Positions 1 through 6,909 of a stretch of DNA of 14,172 nt are shown one piece after another. This DNA comes from JANXSF01 sp043745195 (GTDB lineage Bacteria; Acidobacteriota; Terriglobia; Bryobacterales; Bryobacteraceae). Position numbers and translations under genes: made by a program. The stretch is taken from the NCBI GenBank assembly GCA_043745195.1, contig JAYTTF010000246.1, forward strand, positions 1 to 14,172, given 5' to 3'. The notes beneath the pieces were generated by a model. The model saw only the letters and a list, made by a program, of their open reading frames with translations, had not been told where the DNA came from and made no database searches. The number at the start of each line of letters is the position of its first letter. Within the stretch, counting starts at the first letter, position 1.

Positions 1-1209
1 ACGAAGCAAATCTGTGATGGTTGCCAGCCCCGCACTATAACGGTTTTGCGTAATCCGCAGACTCTCTTCCGCCATGGCGACCATTGTTGCGGTTGCGGCC
101 AAACGCGCCTTGGCGGCGGTGAGCATTTCCTTGGACTGTTTCACTTCCAGCGCAACTTGAGATGCATTGTTTCGTTCGCTGGCTCGAAGGGCATCTACAT
201 GGGCTGAGGCGGAACGAATGTTGGCGCGAGTTGCGCCGCCATCAAAGGGGGTCCAGCGCAGGGTCACACCGGCAAACCAGTTGGCGCCTGCTCGGGTCAC
301 CAGGCGTTGTCGATCGGCTTCAAAGACGCCGCGAACCGAGATTTGAGGGAATAGCGCGGAGCGGGCCGAACTCCATTGCGATTCTGCTGCACTTGTTTGC
401 AAGCGAAGAGCCTCGGCTTCAGGACGGTTGACGGATTCTGGAACTGTTACCGAGGGGGCGGCTGCAAGCGGTGTGGTCAGGAGATGTTCGGAATCAAGTG
501 GAGCGCCCATCGATTCGTTGAGTGCGGCTAGAGCCAAATTGCGCTCGGTCCGGCGGGCAATGATTTGTTCGTGCATTTGTGCAAGATGCACTTCGACGCT
601 AAGGACATCCGAGTCTGTGGCGCGACCGGCATCCCGCAACGAGACCGCTCGATCGCGATCTGCTTCGCCGGACTGGAGGGCCTGAGTGGCTACTTGAAGA
701 GCTTCGGTGGCGAGGTTCACATCCATATAAGAACGGGCAGTGCGGGCCACCAGCCACAGTTCAGATTGCCGTGTGACGGCTGCGCTTGCCTTTGCATTCG
801 CATCTGCTGCTGCTTCGGCATAGCGCGCACGGCCGGCATCCCAGATGGGCTGATCGATGCTGACAAGCGATTGTGAGTTGTTCAGAAAGTTGGGCCGGTT
901 CAGCGCACCAATGGCAAAATTGCTTTCTGAGAATTGACGTTGGGTTAACAGGCCACCGAAAACGAAAACAGGATTGTCGCTTCTGGAGAAGCTCTCACTA
1001 TAGTCAACGCGAAACCAGCGAGCGGCATGTGCTTCGGCAACCTTTTCCTTTGCTGATTGGGTTTGGGCACGGTTGGCGGCAATGGAGGGGTGGGCTGCCA
1101 AAGCTTTTGTTGCCGCTTCGGACAGGCTTAATTCTGAAAGTGTCTGTGCTGAAGCGGCACCCAGGGAAAGGGAAAATCCAGCAAAAAAGAAATGTGGAAA
1201 GGAAAGCAT
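1..1209 (-). CDS. TolC-family outer-membrane efflux protein (3' end outside window)
   Basis: The frame is open from an ATG at 1209 to the left edge, 403 codons with no stop, so the C-terminus is missing. The product should be the outer-membrane channel of a tripartite exporter working with a periplasmic adaptor and an inner-membrane pump, which may lie beyond the left edge. The N-terminus (about residues 1-22, MLSFPHFFFAGFSLSLG..ASAQ) reads as a Sec signal peptide. It is followed by alanine/glutamate-rich helices typical of TolC repeats, including 'ALRLQTSAAESQW' and, near the edge, 'ITQNRYSAGLATITDLL', the classic TolC C-terminal helix motif. GGAGA lies 7 bases before the start. The neighbouring divergent ArsR gene and the operator on its promoter suggest metal or toxicant efflux under ArsR control; the substrate cannot be read from the sequence. 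Family assignment is firm; the substrate is inference. Confidence 0.9.
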   Translation of the reverse strand, partial: MLSFPHFFFAGFSLSLGAASAQTLSELSLSEAATKALAAHPSIAANRAQTQSAKEKVAEAHAARWFRVDYSESFSRSDNPVFVFGGLLTQRQFSESNFAIGALNRPNFLNNSQSLVSIDQPIWDAGRARYAEAAADANAKASAAVTRQSELWLVARTARSYMDVNLATEALQVATQALQSGEADRDRAVSLRDAGRATDSDVLSVEVHLAQMHEQIIARRTERNLALAALNESMGAPLDSEHLLTTPLAAAPSVTVPESVNRPEAEALRLQTSAAESQWSSARSALFPQISVRGVFEADRQRLVTRAGANWFAGVTLRWTPFDGGATRANIRSASAHVDALRASERNNASQVALEVKQSKEMLTAAKARLAATATMVAMAEESLRITQNRYSAGLATITDLLR

Positions 1210-1227
1210 CAAACCGTCTCCAATTAC

Positions 1228-1256
1228 ACTATATGCGTATAGACTCATAAATGCAA
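1228..1256 (-). promoter_or_regulatory. Predicted tolC promoter
   Basis: On the minus strand a -35-like TTGCAT (1256-1251) and a -10-like TATAGT (1233-1228, 5 of 6 to consensus) are separated by exactly 17 bases. The -10 overlaps the palindrome at 1229-1242. This is a consensus match by eye, with no expression evidence. Confidence 0.45.
1229..1242. promoter_or_regulatory. Putative ArsR operator palindrome
   Basis: CTATATGCGTATAG is a dyad with 12 of 14 symmetric bases, located in the divergent tolC/arsR spacer. AT-rich dyads with a TATA core are what ArsR/SmtB repressors commonly bind. Its overlap with the tolC -10 box would let a bound repressor block efflux-gene transcription. Binding by the neighbouring regulator is inference. 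Confidence 0.5.
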
Positions 1257-1263
1257 ATCTATC

Positions 1264-1292
1264 TTGCAGGTTTCTTGGTTCCCAGGCATACT
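1264..1292 (+). promoter_or_regulatory. Possible arsR promoter (near-leaderless)
   Basis: TTGCAG (1264-1269) and CATACT (1287-1292) lie 17 bases apart on the plus strand. The -10 ends only 6 bases before the preferred arsR ATG at 1299, so a transcript from here would have almost no leader. That fits the lack of a clear Shine-Dalgarno sequence. An alternative -10, TATAGA at 1238-1243, lies on the palindrome but has no good -35. Confidence 0.3.
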
Positions 1293-1295
1293 AAG

Positions 1296-1311
1296 ACCAT
1301 GAAGAGTAGTC
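1296..1311. repeat. 16-bp direct repeat, copy 1
   Basis: ACCATGAAGAGTAGTC, identical to 1857-1872. This copy contains the preferred arsR start codon. Confidence 0.9.
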
Positions 1312-1637
1312 AGAACTTTCTTCCCGAAGAGCTAATTGTGGACGTAGCCCGACGATTTCGTGCTTTGAGCGAACCAATACGATTGCGTATTCTGCGATTG
1401 CTGGAGGGGGGCGAATTAAGTGTGAACGAAGTTGCGGAGCTTCTTGAAGCAGGACAATCAAATGTTTCGCGCCACTTGCAGGCTTTGTATGATTGCGATT
1501 TGGTTGATCGGCGCAGAAAAGGGACTACCATCTACTATTTCATTAGCGATCCAATGGTGAACCGTTTGTGCAGTCTGGTTTGTGAAAACGCCTTCAAGCG
1601 GGCTCACGGCCGATTGAAGCGTCTCACGAAGCCATAG
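1299..1637 (+). CDS. ArsR/SmtB-family transcriptional repressor
   Basis: A 112-residue winged-helix protein. The core 'FRALSEPIRLRILRLL' is the family's dimer/helix segment, 'LSVNEVAELLEAGQSNVSRHLQAL' is the helix-turn-helix, and 'VDRRRKGTTIYYFI' is the wing. The arsenic-type cysteine motif of helix 3 (ELCVCDL) is absent: the equivalent is ELSVNEV. Cysteines occur instead in 'YDCDLV' and in the last helix ('NRLCSLVCENAF'), so the inducer cannot be named. An in-frame ATG at 1251 would add 16 residues, but it coincides with the tolC -35 and the extension is unlike the family, so 1299 is preferred. It is divergent from tolC with a palindrome between them and likely represses it. Family confident, ligand unknown. 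Confidence 0.88.
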   Translation: MKSSQNFLPEELIVDVARRFRALSEPIRLRILRLLEGGELSVNEVAELLEAGQSNVSRHLQALYDCDLVDRRRKGTTIYYFISDPMVNRLCSLVCENAFKRAHGRLKRLTKP

Positions 1638-1711
1638 CTTAAATGGCGGACCGCTCGTTTTCCTTAGATGGCATAGGCTCCAAATCCTGAAGATGGGAAA
1701 ATGGGAGGACT

Positions 1712-1870
1712 ATGTCCAAGAAGAAGTTATGGATAGGCCTATCTTGCTACCTAATCCTGGCAATCGCGGCATTTACCTTACAGGAACTGAAGATGCGTCA
1801 GGTGGTTTGGATCGTGCTTGCCGGTTTGGCTGTGAAAAGTGGGATAGCTGCTGCCCACCATGAAGAGTAG
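1712..1870 (+). CDS. Small two-helix membrane protein (52 aa)
   Basis: ATG at 1712 follows GGGAGG (1703-1708) with a short 3-base gap, and the frame ends at TAG 1868-1870. The 52-residue product has a basic start (MSKKK), a hydrophobic stretch at about residues 6-23 (LWIGLSCYLILAIAAFTL), a short polar hinge (QELKMRQ) and a second hydrophobic stretch at about 31-48. That predicts two membrane helices. The protein ends in HHEE, which might bind metal. It lies 74 bases downstream of arsR on the same strand with no visible terminator, so co-transcription and a link to the efflux system are plausible. No family is recognised with certainty. The coding call rests on the ribosome site, hydropathy pattern and context. 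Confidence 0.6.
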   Translation: MSKKKLWIGLSCYLILAIAAFTLQELKMRQVVWIVLAGLAVKSGIAAAHHEE

Positions 1871-1872
1871 TC
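1857..1872. repeat. 16-bp direct repeat, copy 2
   Basis: Exact copy of 1296-1311. Here it covers the last codons and the stop of the 52-residue membrane protein, in a different reading frame from copy 1. Confidence 0.9.
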
Positions 1873-2328
1873 CTACCCTCATTTTTGCAAACTTCCTAAG
1901 TGTTTCCAGCCACCTGACATAAGCATTCACTTCTACTGGAATTCGCATCTGCCGATGATACGATCGTCCCAGTGGTAAGTAGTTTTTTGAACCCAGTTAC
2001 TTTGTACGTTTCATAACGGGAATGTATTTCCCATTTTGGAACTGGAGCCATGGCTTCGTGTTCCGGAATGAAACGCGTGAGGAGTTGAGTCAATCAACTT
2101 TCGGAAAGCGGTTGGAGCTATTCAAGGTTAGCGAACTCCGCTTAAATCATACAGTCCGATGAAGTTCTCTTGGTAAGGCTAAAAACCAATTGGCCATGCT
2201 GTGCCCGAAGTGTGTCTGTCGAAAGACTTGGAAGACTACGTGCTTTCTTTTACTGCAACCGGCCTGTACGAAAGGCCCGGGTAAAACAAGCCACGGAAAC
2301 AATCGAAGGCCCTATGAGAAGGGCAACT
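1873..2328. other. Gene-free stretch upstream of the sigma factor gene
   Basis: About 455 bases with no convincing reading frame on either strand. It contains a weak hairpin at 2018-2032 (GGGAA/TTCCC) and a better one at 2259-2280. It probably holds the promoter and leader of the downstream gene, but no clear -35/-10 pair was recognised. Confidence 0.6.
2259..2280 (+). other. Hairpin in the sigma factor gene leader
   Basis: CCGGCCT and AGGCC-c-GG pair across a 7-base loop (GTACGAA), with one bulged C. The structure ends 65 bases before the start codon at 2346. There is no U-run after it, so it is not an intrinsic terminator. A leader role is possible but unproven. Confidence 0.35.
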
Positions 2329-2345
2329 GAGGAAGGAACAGAACC

Positions 2346-3191
2346 ATGCCCGCTAGTAGTGTGTCTACCGCAACCGCACGTGCAAAAGAGCCAACAAGAA
2401 CAAAGCTTGTGATCTCGAAAAGCCGACTTGAAAAAGCGCAAGCCGCCGCTGAAACAAAGGCAGAAGCTGCCCGCATGGCAAGACGCGATCAGATCGTGCT
2501 GGAGCATCTTCCGCTCGCTAAGGCCATTGCTCTTAGGGTGCATGAAAACCTTCCCGTGCACGTTGATCTGGACGATTTGGTGCATGCAGGAATTCTCGGT
2601 TTATTTGATGCCGTGACAAAGTTCAATCCAGACAAAATGGTGACGTTTTCAAGTTACGCCAAGCATCGTATTAAGGGTGCGATTCTGGACAGTCTACGGC
2701 AGCTCGATTGGGCTTCGCGAGACTTGCGTCGACGTCATAAGCAGGTTGAGCAGGCCACGCGAGAACTTACCAGTGAATTGGAACGTGCCCCAAGCGAAGC
2801 TGAACTAGCTAAGAAATTAGGCGTAGATGTGGACCGCTGGCGGCAGATGGCAATTGACTTACGAAATGTAGGACTTATCTCTGCCTCCACCCGCGCCAAC
2901 GACTCCGAAGATCTTCCAGCGCCCGAATTCCCCAGCAAGCCTGAATTGCAGCCGGATCACATGTGCGCCCATGAACAAATGCGAGATATGCTGGCACTTG
3001 CGATGAAGACGTTGCCGGATCGATATCAAAAAGTAGTTCTGCTTTACTACTCCAACGAAATGACGATGAAGGAAATCGGCTCTGTTCTGGGAATCAACGA
3101 AAGTCGTGTTTCGCAGATTCACAAGACGGCGTTGGAGAAAATGTCAGTGGCGCTTCAGGACGTCGGCATTACTTCAGCCTACGCGTTTTAA
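2346..3191 (+). CDS. FliA/WhiG-type sigma factor (sigma-28 family)
   Basis: A 281-residue group 3 sigma factor that directs RNA polymerase core to alternative promoters. Region 2 spans about residues 50-121, with 'HVDLDDLVHAGILGLFDAVTKF' (core binding) and 'FSSYAKHRIKGAILDSLRQLDW' (-10 recognition). Region 3 is about 128-175 ('RAPSEAELAKKLGV'). Region 4 is about 218-268 ('LPDRYQKVVLLYY..' then helix-turn-helix 'TMKEIGSVLGINESRVSQIHKTAL'). GAGGAAGG lies about 9 bases before the ATG. The first 45 residues are an Ala/Lys-rich extension longer than in enteric FliA. No flagellar or anti-sigma (flgM) gene is adjacent, so the regulon (motility, development or stress) cannot be inferred from context. 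It converges on sppA with only 3 bases between the stop codons. Confidence 0.92.
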   Translation: MPASSVSTATARAKEPTRTKLVISKSRLEKAQAAAETKAEAARMARRDQIVLEHLPLAKAIALRVHENLPVHVDLDDLVHAGILGLFDAVTKFNPDKMVTFSSYAKHRIKGAILDSLRQLDWASRDLRRRHKQVEQATRELTSELERAPSEAELAKKLGVDVDRWRQMAIDLRNVGLISASTRANDSEDLPAPEFPSKPELQPDHMCAHEQMRDMLALAMKTLPDRYQKVVLLYYSNEMTMKEIGSVLGINESRVSQIHKTALEKMSVALQDVGITSAYAF

Positions 3192-3194
3192 GAT

Positions 3195-4940
3195 TTAGCG
3201 GAATTCCAAACGGTAGGGCAGCAATCCCAGCATTCGCCCGTCTAACAATATCCTGGGGGAGAATCCGAGTTCTTCCTCAACCTGTTTTTCAAAGGGAATG
3301 GCTGTGATCCACAATCGGGAAACTGCCTGCGCGGATTTCGAGAACAACTGTTCAAACAGAGTCTTCTTGGGTGGGTAAAGTACCAGGCCTACCTTATCGT
3401 TGACTCCGATTTTCGCCTTCTCTTTTACCAGTTCCAGACTGCGGTCCAAGCCCCCTAATTCATCAATCAGTCCTCGGGATTTAGCCTGGCTGCCGAGCCA
3501 AGCCCGGCCTTGCGCCAAATCTTCGATTTCAGTCATCGGCTTTTTCCGGGCTGTGGCCACATGACCCAGGAAGGTCCGGTAGATATCGTCGATTCCCTCT
3601 TTCAACTTCTTCCGGCCCTCTGGGCTGAGTGCCGTATATTCGCTATCAATCGCCGCATTCTTACCGCGAATTAGGATCTCTTTCGTGACGCCAACCTTAT
3701 CGTAAAGTCCACGCAAATTGGCTTTGCCGAAAATCACACCAATCGATCCGGTGATTGTCCCTGGATACGCCAGCACTGGGTCACCTGTCATGGCGATGTA
3801 GTATCCTCCGGAAGCTGCCACGTCTGACATGGAAATCACCACTGGCTTTTTCTTGCTCAACAATTGCATTTCGCGTAGAATTTCATCGGAGGCTATAGCA
3901 TCGCCACCTGGTGAATCCACTCTCAGGATCACTCCCTTGATGCTGTTATCGTCACGGATTTGTTTGATGCTCTTGATCATAGATTGAGAGGTGATTCCGG
4001 AATCCTCCCCGAACGAAGGGGTAGAAGCAGCGCCGCGAGTGATTGCACCGTCTCCCACTAGAACGGCGATCCGATTTGAAGTGCTCGATGCTCGGTTTGC
4101 ATTGCTATATTCGCCAATGGAAATCTTCTTCAGTTCTTCCCCGCCAACCTTTTTCTTCACTTCGTCGTAGAATTGATCCTCAAACATAGTTGCGTCGATC
4201 AATCCTTTCTCCACTGCCGCTTTGGATAGGAATGGGCCCTCGTCGATGAGGGCTCGCACTTCTGCGTCCGATTTTTTTCGGCTTCCGGCAATGGTGGAAA
4301 TGATCTGGCTGTAGAGGTCGTCCAGGAAGGAATTCATCACTTCGCGAGTTTCAGGAGTCATGCCGGTTCGAACAAAGGAATCGAGCGCGTCTTTGTATTT
4401 GCCGGCGTGCTCCATTTCCATTTGAACGCCCAGCTTGTCGAGGGTACCTTTATAGTAGGTAAGCTCGGCGCGCAATCCTTTAATGTAGAGAATGTCCGTT
4501 GGTGTGAAATAGATTTTATCGGCAACTGAGGCCAGATAGTATTCGCGCAGGCCGGGGGCTCGAAGATAGGCATAAATCGGTTTGCCAGACTTCTTGAATT
4601 TGACCAGATCGGCGCGGATTTCCTGCATCTTGGCCCAACCCATGGCAGTGGCATGAGGTTCCAGGATGATGGCTTTGATCCGGTTATCAGTAGAAGCCCG
4701 TTCCAGAGCCCGCCACATTTCCGTGACGGTGATGGTGTCCCCTTCTTTTTCTAGGAAGGGAATTGGCATATCTATTTGCGGCTTTTCGGGTACATCGCCC
4801 TGGAGCCGGAGCATTAGAACGGAACCGTCGGATACTTTCACTTTTCGTTCGCCGAGGCTGGCAAACACAAGCCCAGCGATGAAGGCAACCATGCCAGCCA
4901 GTACAAGGCCGGTCACCAACCCAATTAAGAATTTCTTCAT
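3195..4940 (-). CDS. sppA: Signal peptide peptidase SppA, 67K type
   Basis: A 581-residue membrane-bound serine protease (S49 family) that cleaves leftover signal peptides. A single N-terminal membrane anchor occupies about residues 4-28 (FLIGLVTGLVLAGMVAFIAGLVF). The protein has the duplicated long form. The N-terminal half carries the general-base lysine in 'GKYKDALDSF' (Lys183, matching the YKSA lysine of E. coli SppA). The C-terminal half carries the nucleophile in 'DVAASGGYYIAM' (Ser377) after 'RVDSPGG'. Both catalytic residues are present, so the enzyme should be active. The ATG at 4940 comes one base after the stop of the upstream isomerase gene, with GGGGAG inside that gene's end serving as ribosome site, so translation is probably coupled. 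The stop converges on the sigma factor gene. Confidence 0.95.
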   Translation of the reverse strand: MKKFLIGLVTGLVLAGMVAFIAGLVFASLGERKVKVSDGSVLMLRLQGDVPEKPQIDMPIPFLEKEGDTITVTEMWRALERASTDNRIKAIILEPHATAMGWAKMQEIRADLVKFKKSGKPIYAYLRAPGLREYYLASVADKIYFTPTDILYIKGLRAELTYYKGTLDKLGVQMEMEHAGKYKDALDSFVRTGMTPETREVMNSFLDDLYSQIISTIAGSRKKSDAEVRALIDEGPFLSKAAVEKGLIDATMFEDQFYDEVKKKVGGEELKKISIGEYSNANRASSTSNRIAVLVGDGAITRGAASTPSFGEDSGITSQSMIKSIKQIRDDNSIKGVILRVDSPGGDAIASDEILREMQLLSKKKPVVISMSDVAASGGYYIAMTGDPVLAYPGTITGSIGVIFGKANLRGLYDKVGVTKEILIRGKNAAIDSEYTALSPEGRKKLKEGIDDIYRTFLGHVATARKKPMTEIEDLAQGRAWLGSQAKSRGLIDELGGLDRSLELVKEKAKIGVNDKVGLVLYPPKKTLFEQLFSKSAQAVSRLWITAIPFEKQVEEELGFSPRILLDGRMLGLLPYRLEFR

Positions 4941-4941
4941 T

Positions 4942-5847
4942 TCACTCCCCGTTGAGGATCAAATCGAATCGGCTGCTGACGTCTTTCAGATAGGCAGCCT
5001 CACCATCTCCGCCCAATTCGACGGTGGCATAGCCTGAATAGCCGATTTCTTTCAATGCGCTATGGATTTCTTTCCAGTTGATTTCGCCATCGCGAAGGTT
5101 CACCCAATCGGCTACGGATTTCTTCAGGGTTGGATCACGGCGAAAAGTGAAGTCTTTTAAGTGGAGGCGGATGATGCGCTTGCCGAGTGTACGGATCCAG
5201 TCTTGGGGATAGCCGTAGAGCACTACATTTCCCACGTCGAAATAGGCGCGAACCCAAGGTGATTGGAAGTCGTCGATGTAGCGGGCGAACTCGATTGGAG
5301 ATAGCAGGAATTTATTCCAAACTTCTTCGACCGCGATGATCACCTTCAATTTTTCGGCCATGGGAATCATCTTCTTAATTTCGATTTGAGAGCGCTTCCA
5401 AGCATCGCCATAGCTGGTTTGAGCGTTCACTACGGCTGGAACCAGCAGCACAGTTTCGGCACCCCACATGGCGGCTTGCTGCATGCTGGTTTGCATTCCC
5501 TCAACGCTTTTATCGACAACGGACCTATCTGCCGAAGATAGCGGGTACTGCCAATGGCTCATATTCATTACCGAGTGGATGCGCATTCCAGTTTGCTGGG
5601 AAGCTTTCAAAATTTGTGCAGCATCCTCTGCCGATTTGGCGGTACCGGCTTCAATGGCTTCAAACCCGGTATCGATGGCCAATTGAAAGCGTTCCTTGTA
5701 GGTTAACTTTCCATTTAGCATGCTCAGCAGCACCCCTTTTTTGATGGGAAGGCGTGGGGCTGCATAACCTAGAGAAGGGGTAAGGGCTAAAGCGGCGGCT
5801 CCTGTTGAGGCGGCTAGGAAATCGCGGCGTTGCATAAGGTGTTTCAT
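4942..5847 (-). CDS. Tat-exported TIM-barrel sugar isomerase/epimerase-like protein
   Basis: A 301-residue xylose-isomerase-like TIM barrel (AP_endonuc_2 superfamily, hydroxypyruvate isomerase/epimerase group). A Tat signal, RRDFLAAS followed by an Ala-rich stretch, covers residues 7-30 and predicts a periplasmic protein. Expected metal ligands are visible at strand ends: Glu in 'IAVEEVWN' (174/175), Asp204 in 'YFDVGNV', His229 in 'RLHLKDF' and Glu277 in 'TVELGG'. The product is near full length for the family. Starts at 5847 or 5835 (Met5) both keep the Tat motif and neither has a strong ribosome site. It is first in a unit with sppA. The response-regulator terminator 50 bases upstream implies its own promoter. 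The substrate is unknown; such Tat-signal paralogues are numerous in Acidobacteriota and Planctomycetes. Confidence 0.85.
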   Translation of the reverse strand: MKHLMQRRDFLAASTGAAALALTPSLGYAAPRLPIKKGVLLSMLNGKLTYKERFQLAIDTGFEAIEAGTAKSAEDAAQILKASQQTGMRIHSVMNMSHWQYPLSSADRSVVDKSVEGMQTSMQQAAMWGAETVLLVPAVVNAQTSYGDAWKRSQIEIKKMIPMAEKLKVIIAVEEVWNKFLLSPIEFARYIDDFQSPWVRAYFDVGNVVLYGYPQDWIRTLGKRIIRLHLKDFTFRRDPTLKKSVADWVNLRDGEINWKEIHSALKEIGYSGYATVELGGDGEAAYLKDVSSRFDLILNGE

Positions 5848-5898
5848 GGTGTGATTGGCTCTTCTGCAAACGATGATAGCGCAGGAGCGGCACCAATG

Positions 5899-5953
5899 AA
5901 AAAAACGCCGGAAAGCGTTTGAGCGGCTGGTAGGCCACGCTTTACCCGGCGTT
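5899..5953 (-). terminator. Strong rho-independent terminator of the response regulator gene
   Basis: Two stacked perfect stems form one long hairpin: AACGCCGG (5904-5911) with CCGGCGTT (5946-5953), and directly inside it AAAGCGT (5912-5918) with ACGCTTT (5937-5943). There is a 2-base bulge and an 18-base loop. On the minus strand it is followed by a run of seven T's (complement of 5899-5905). It sits 57 bases past the response regulator stop. Confidence 0.9.
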
Positions 5954-6009
5954 GAGGTTTTGAGAATGTTAAGTTGCCTAGCATTGGGGTGCAGGGCAGA
6001 CGGAAAATT

Positions 6010-6675
6010 CTAAACCAGATTTGGGATCTTAATGATTTTTTTCTGAATTGCGTACTGCACAAGTTGTGCTTTGTTGTGAATGTCCAACTTGCGCATTAGG
6101 TTGAATTTGTGTGCCTCCACGGTCTTCACACTTAAGTTAAGATCGCAGGCGATTTCTTTCACCGAGTTACCTTCCGCAAGCATCTTTAGCACTTCACGTT
6201 CGCGAGCAGTGAGAGTGGCAAAGCGTGGCAGGCGGTTGGCAGACTTGATGCGAGACCGGAAATCATCCACCAATTGAGACAACATCCGCGGACTCAGGTA
6301 GCTGCCACCACGGCAGACATCCCGAACAGCGGCGACCAGTTGTTGTGAAGGGCTATCCTTCAAAACATAGCCAGCAGCCCCGACTTCCATTCCTTCTACC
6401 AGATAATCTTCATCGTCATACATCGTGAGGAAGAGTATTTTGGTTTCGGGACGGTTTTTCTTGATTTGCCGGGTTGCTTCAAAACTGGACAGTCCAGGCA
6501 TGTGAATGTCCATCAACACCACATCTGGACGGAGCTCATTGGCCTTTTCGACAGCTTCACCACCATTGGAAGCTTCCCCAATTACTTCCATGTCGGTTTC
6601 TGCTGATAGTAGTGTACGAATGCCCTGTCGGAACAGGGTGTGGTCATCCGCTAACATAAGTCTAAGTTTGGCCAT
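6010..6675 (-). CDS. NarL/LuxR-family response regulator
   Basis: A 221-residue two-domain transcription factor. The receiver domain covers residues 4-120, with the acidic pair Asp10/Asp11, phospho-acceptor Asp56 ('VVLMDIHMP'), Thr84 and Lys106 ('YVLKDS'). The LuxR-type helix-turn-helix covers about 152-215 ('LTAREREVLKMLAEGNSVKEIACDLNLSVKTVEAHKFNLMRKLDI'). All phospho-relay residues are intact. The likely partner is the histidine kinase 234 bases upstream on the same strand, which is of the matching NarX/DegS type. It ends in a strong terminator, and an inverted repeat lies upstream of the start. Target genes are not evident. Confidence 0.94.
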   Translation of the reverse strand: MAKLRLMLADDHTLFRQGIRTLLSAETDMEVIGEASNGGEAVEKANELRPDVVLMDIHMPGLSSFEATRQIKKNRPETKILFLTMYDDEDYLVEGMEVGAAGYVLKDSPSQQLVAAVRDVCRGGSYLSPRMLSQLVDDFRSRIKSANRLPRFATLTAREREVLKMLAEGNSVKEIACDLNLSVKTVEAHKFNLMRKLDIHNKAQLVQYAIQKKIIKIPNLV

Positions 6676-6703
6676 CGTTATTCCGTTTAAGCTAACCTTT
6701 GGT

Positions 6704-6758
6704 CCGAAAATGCATGTCCCAAAGCGAAGCCCGTTTTTGTTTGAAAACTCATTTTCGG
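6704..6758. repeat. Inverted repeat upstream of the response regulator gene
   Basis: CCGAAAATG (6704-6712) and CATTTTCGG (6750-6758) are perfect 9-base inverted arms separated by 37 bases. They lie 29-83 bases upstream of the response regulator ATG. The arms could be two operator half-sites for looping or autoregulation, or a leader stem. No T-run follows on either strand, so it is not an intrinsic terminator. Confidence 0.5.
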
Positions 6759-6909
6759 CAGAGTTTCCAGCATCGATTTAATTCAATGCCGCCTTTTTCT
6801 TTTTGTGGCAGTTGGCCACCCCAACCCAGTCCAAAATTGCTCTTGGCTCAATCCCCGGCTTTAGCTGACATCCTGTCTGCCCGCTGCAATCATCGACGCA
6901 AAAACGTTT

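Noticed and set aside
1251..1298. Upstream ATG that would extend ArsR by 16 residues
   Set aside because: It coincides with the tolC -35, has no ribosome site, and the added residues are unlike family N-termini.
1896..2093. 65-residue minus-strand frame between the small membrane gene and the sigma factor gene
   Set aside because: No ribosome site, no recognisable motif and an unstructured composition. It spans a weak hairpin in a likely regulatory region.
2160..2345. Possible cyclic-di-GMP (GEMM) riboswitch in the sigma factor leader
   Set aside because: The conserved GGGCAAA and tetraloop-receptor elements are not present. Only a simple hairpin is seen.
6805..6819. GTGGC/GCCAC hairpin after the kinase gene as a terminator
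   Set aside because: On the minus strand the stem is followed by A's, not T's, so it cannot be an intrinsic terminator for that transcript.
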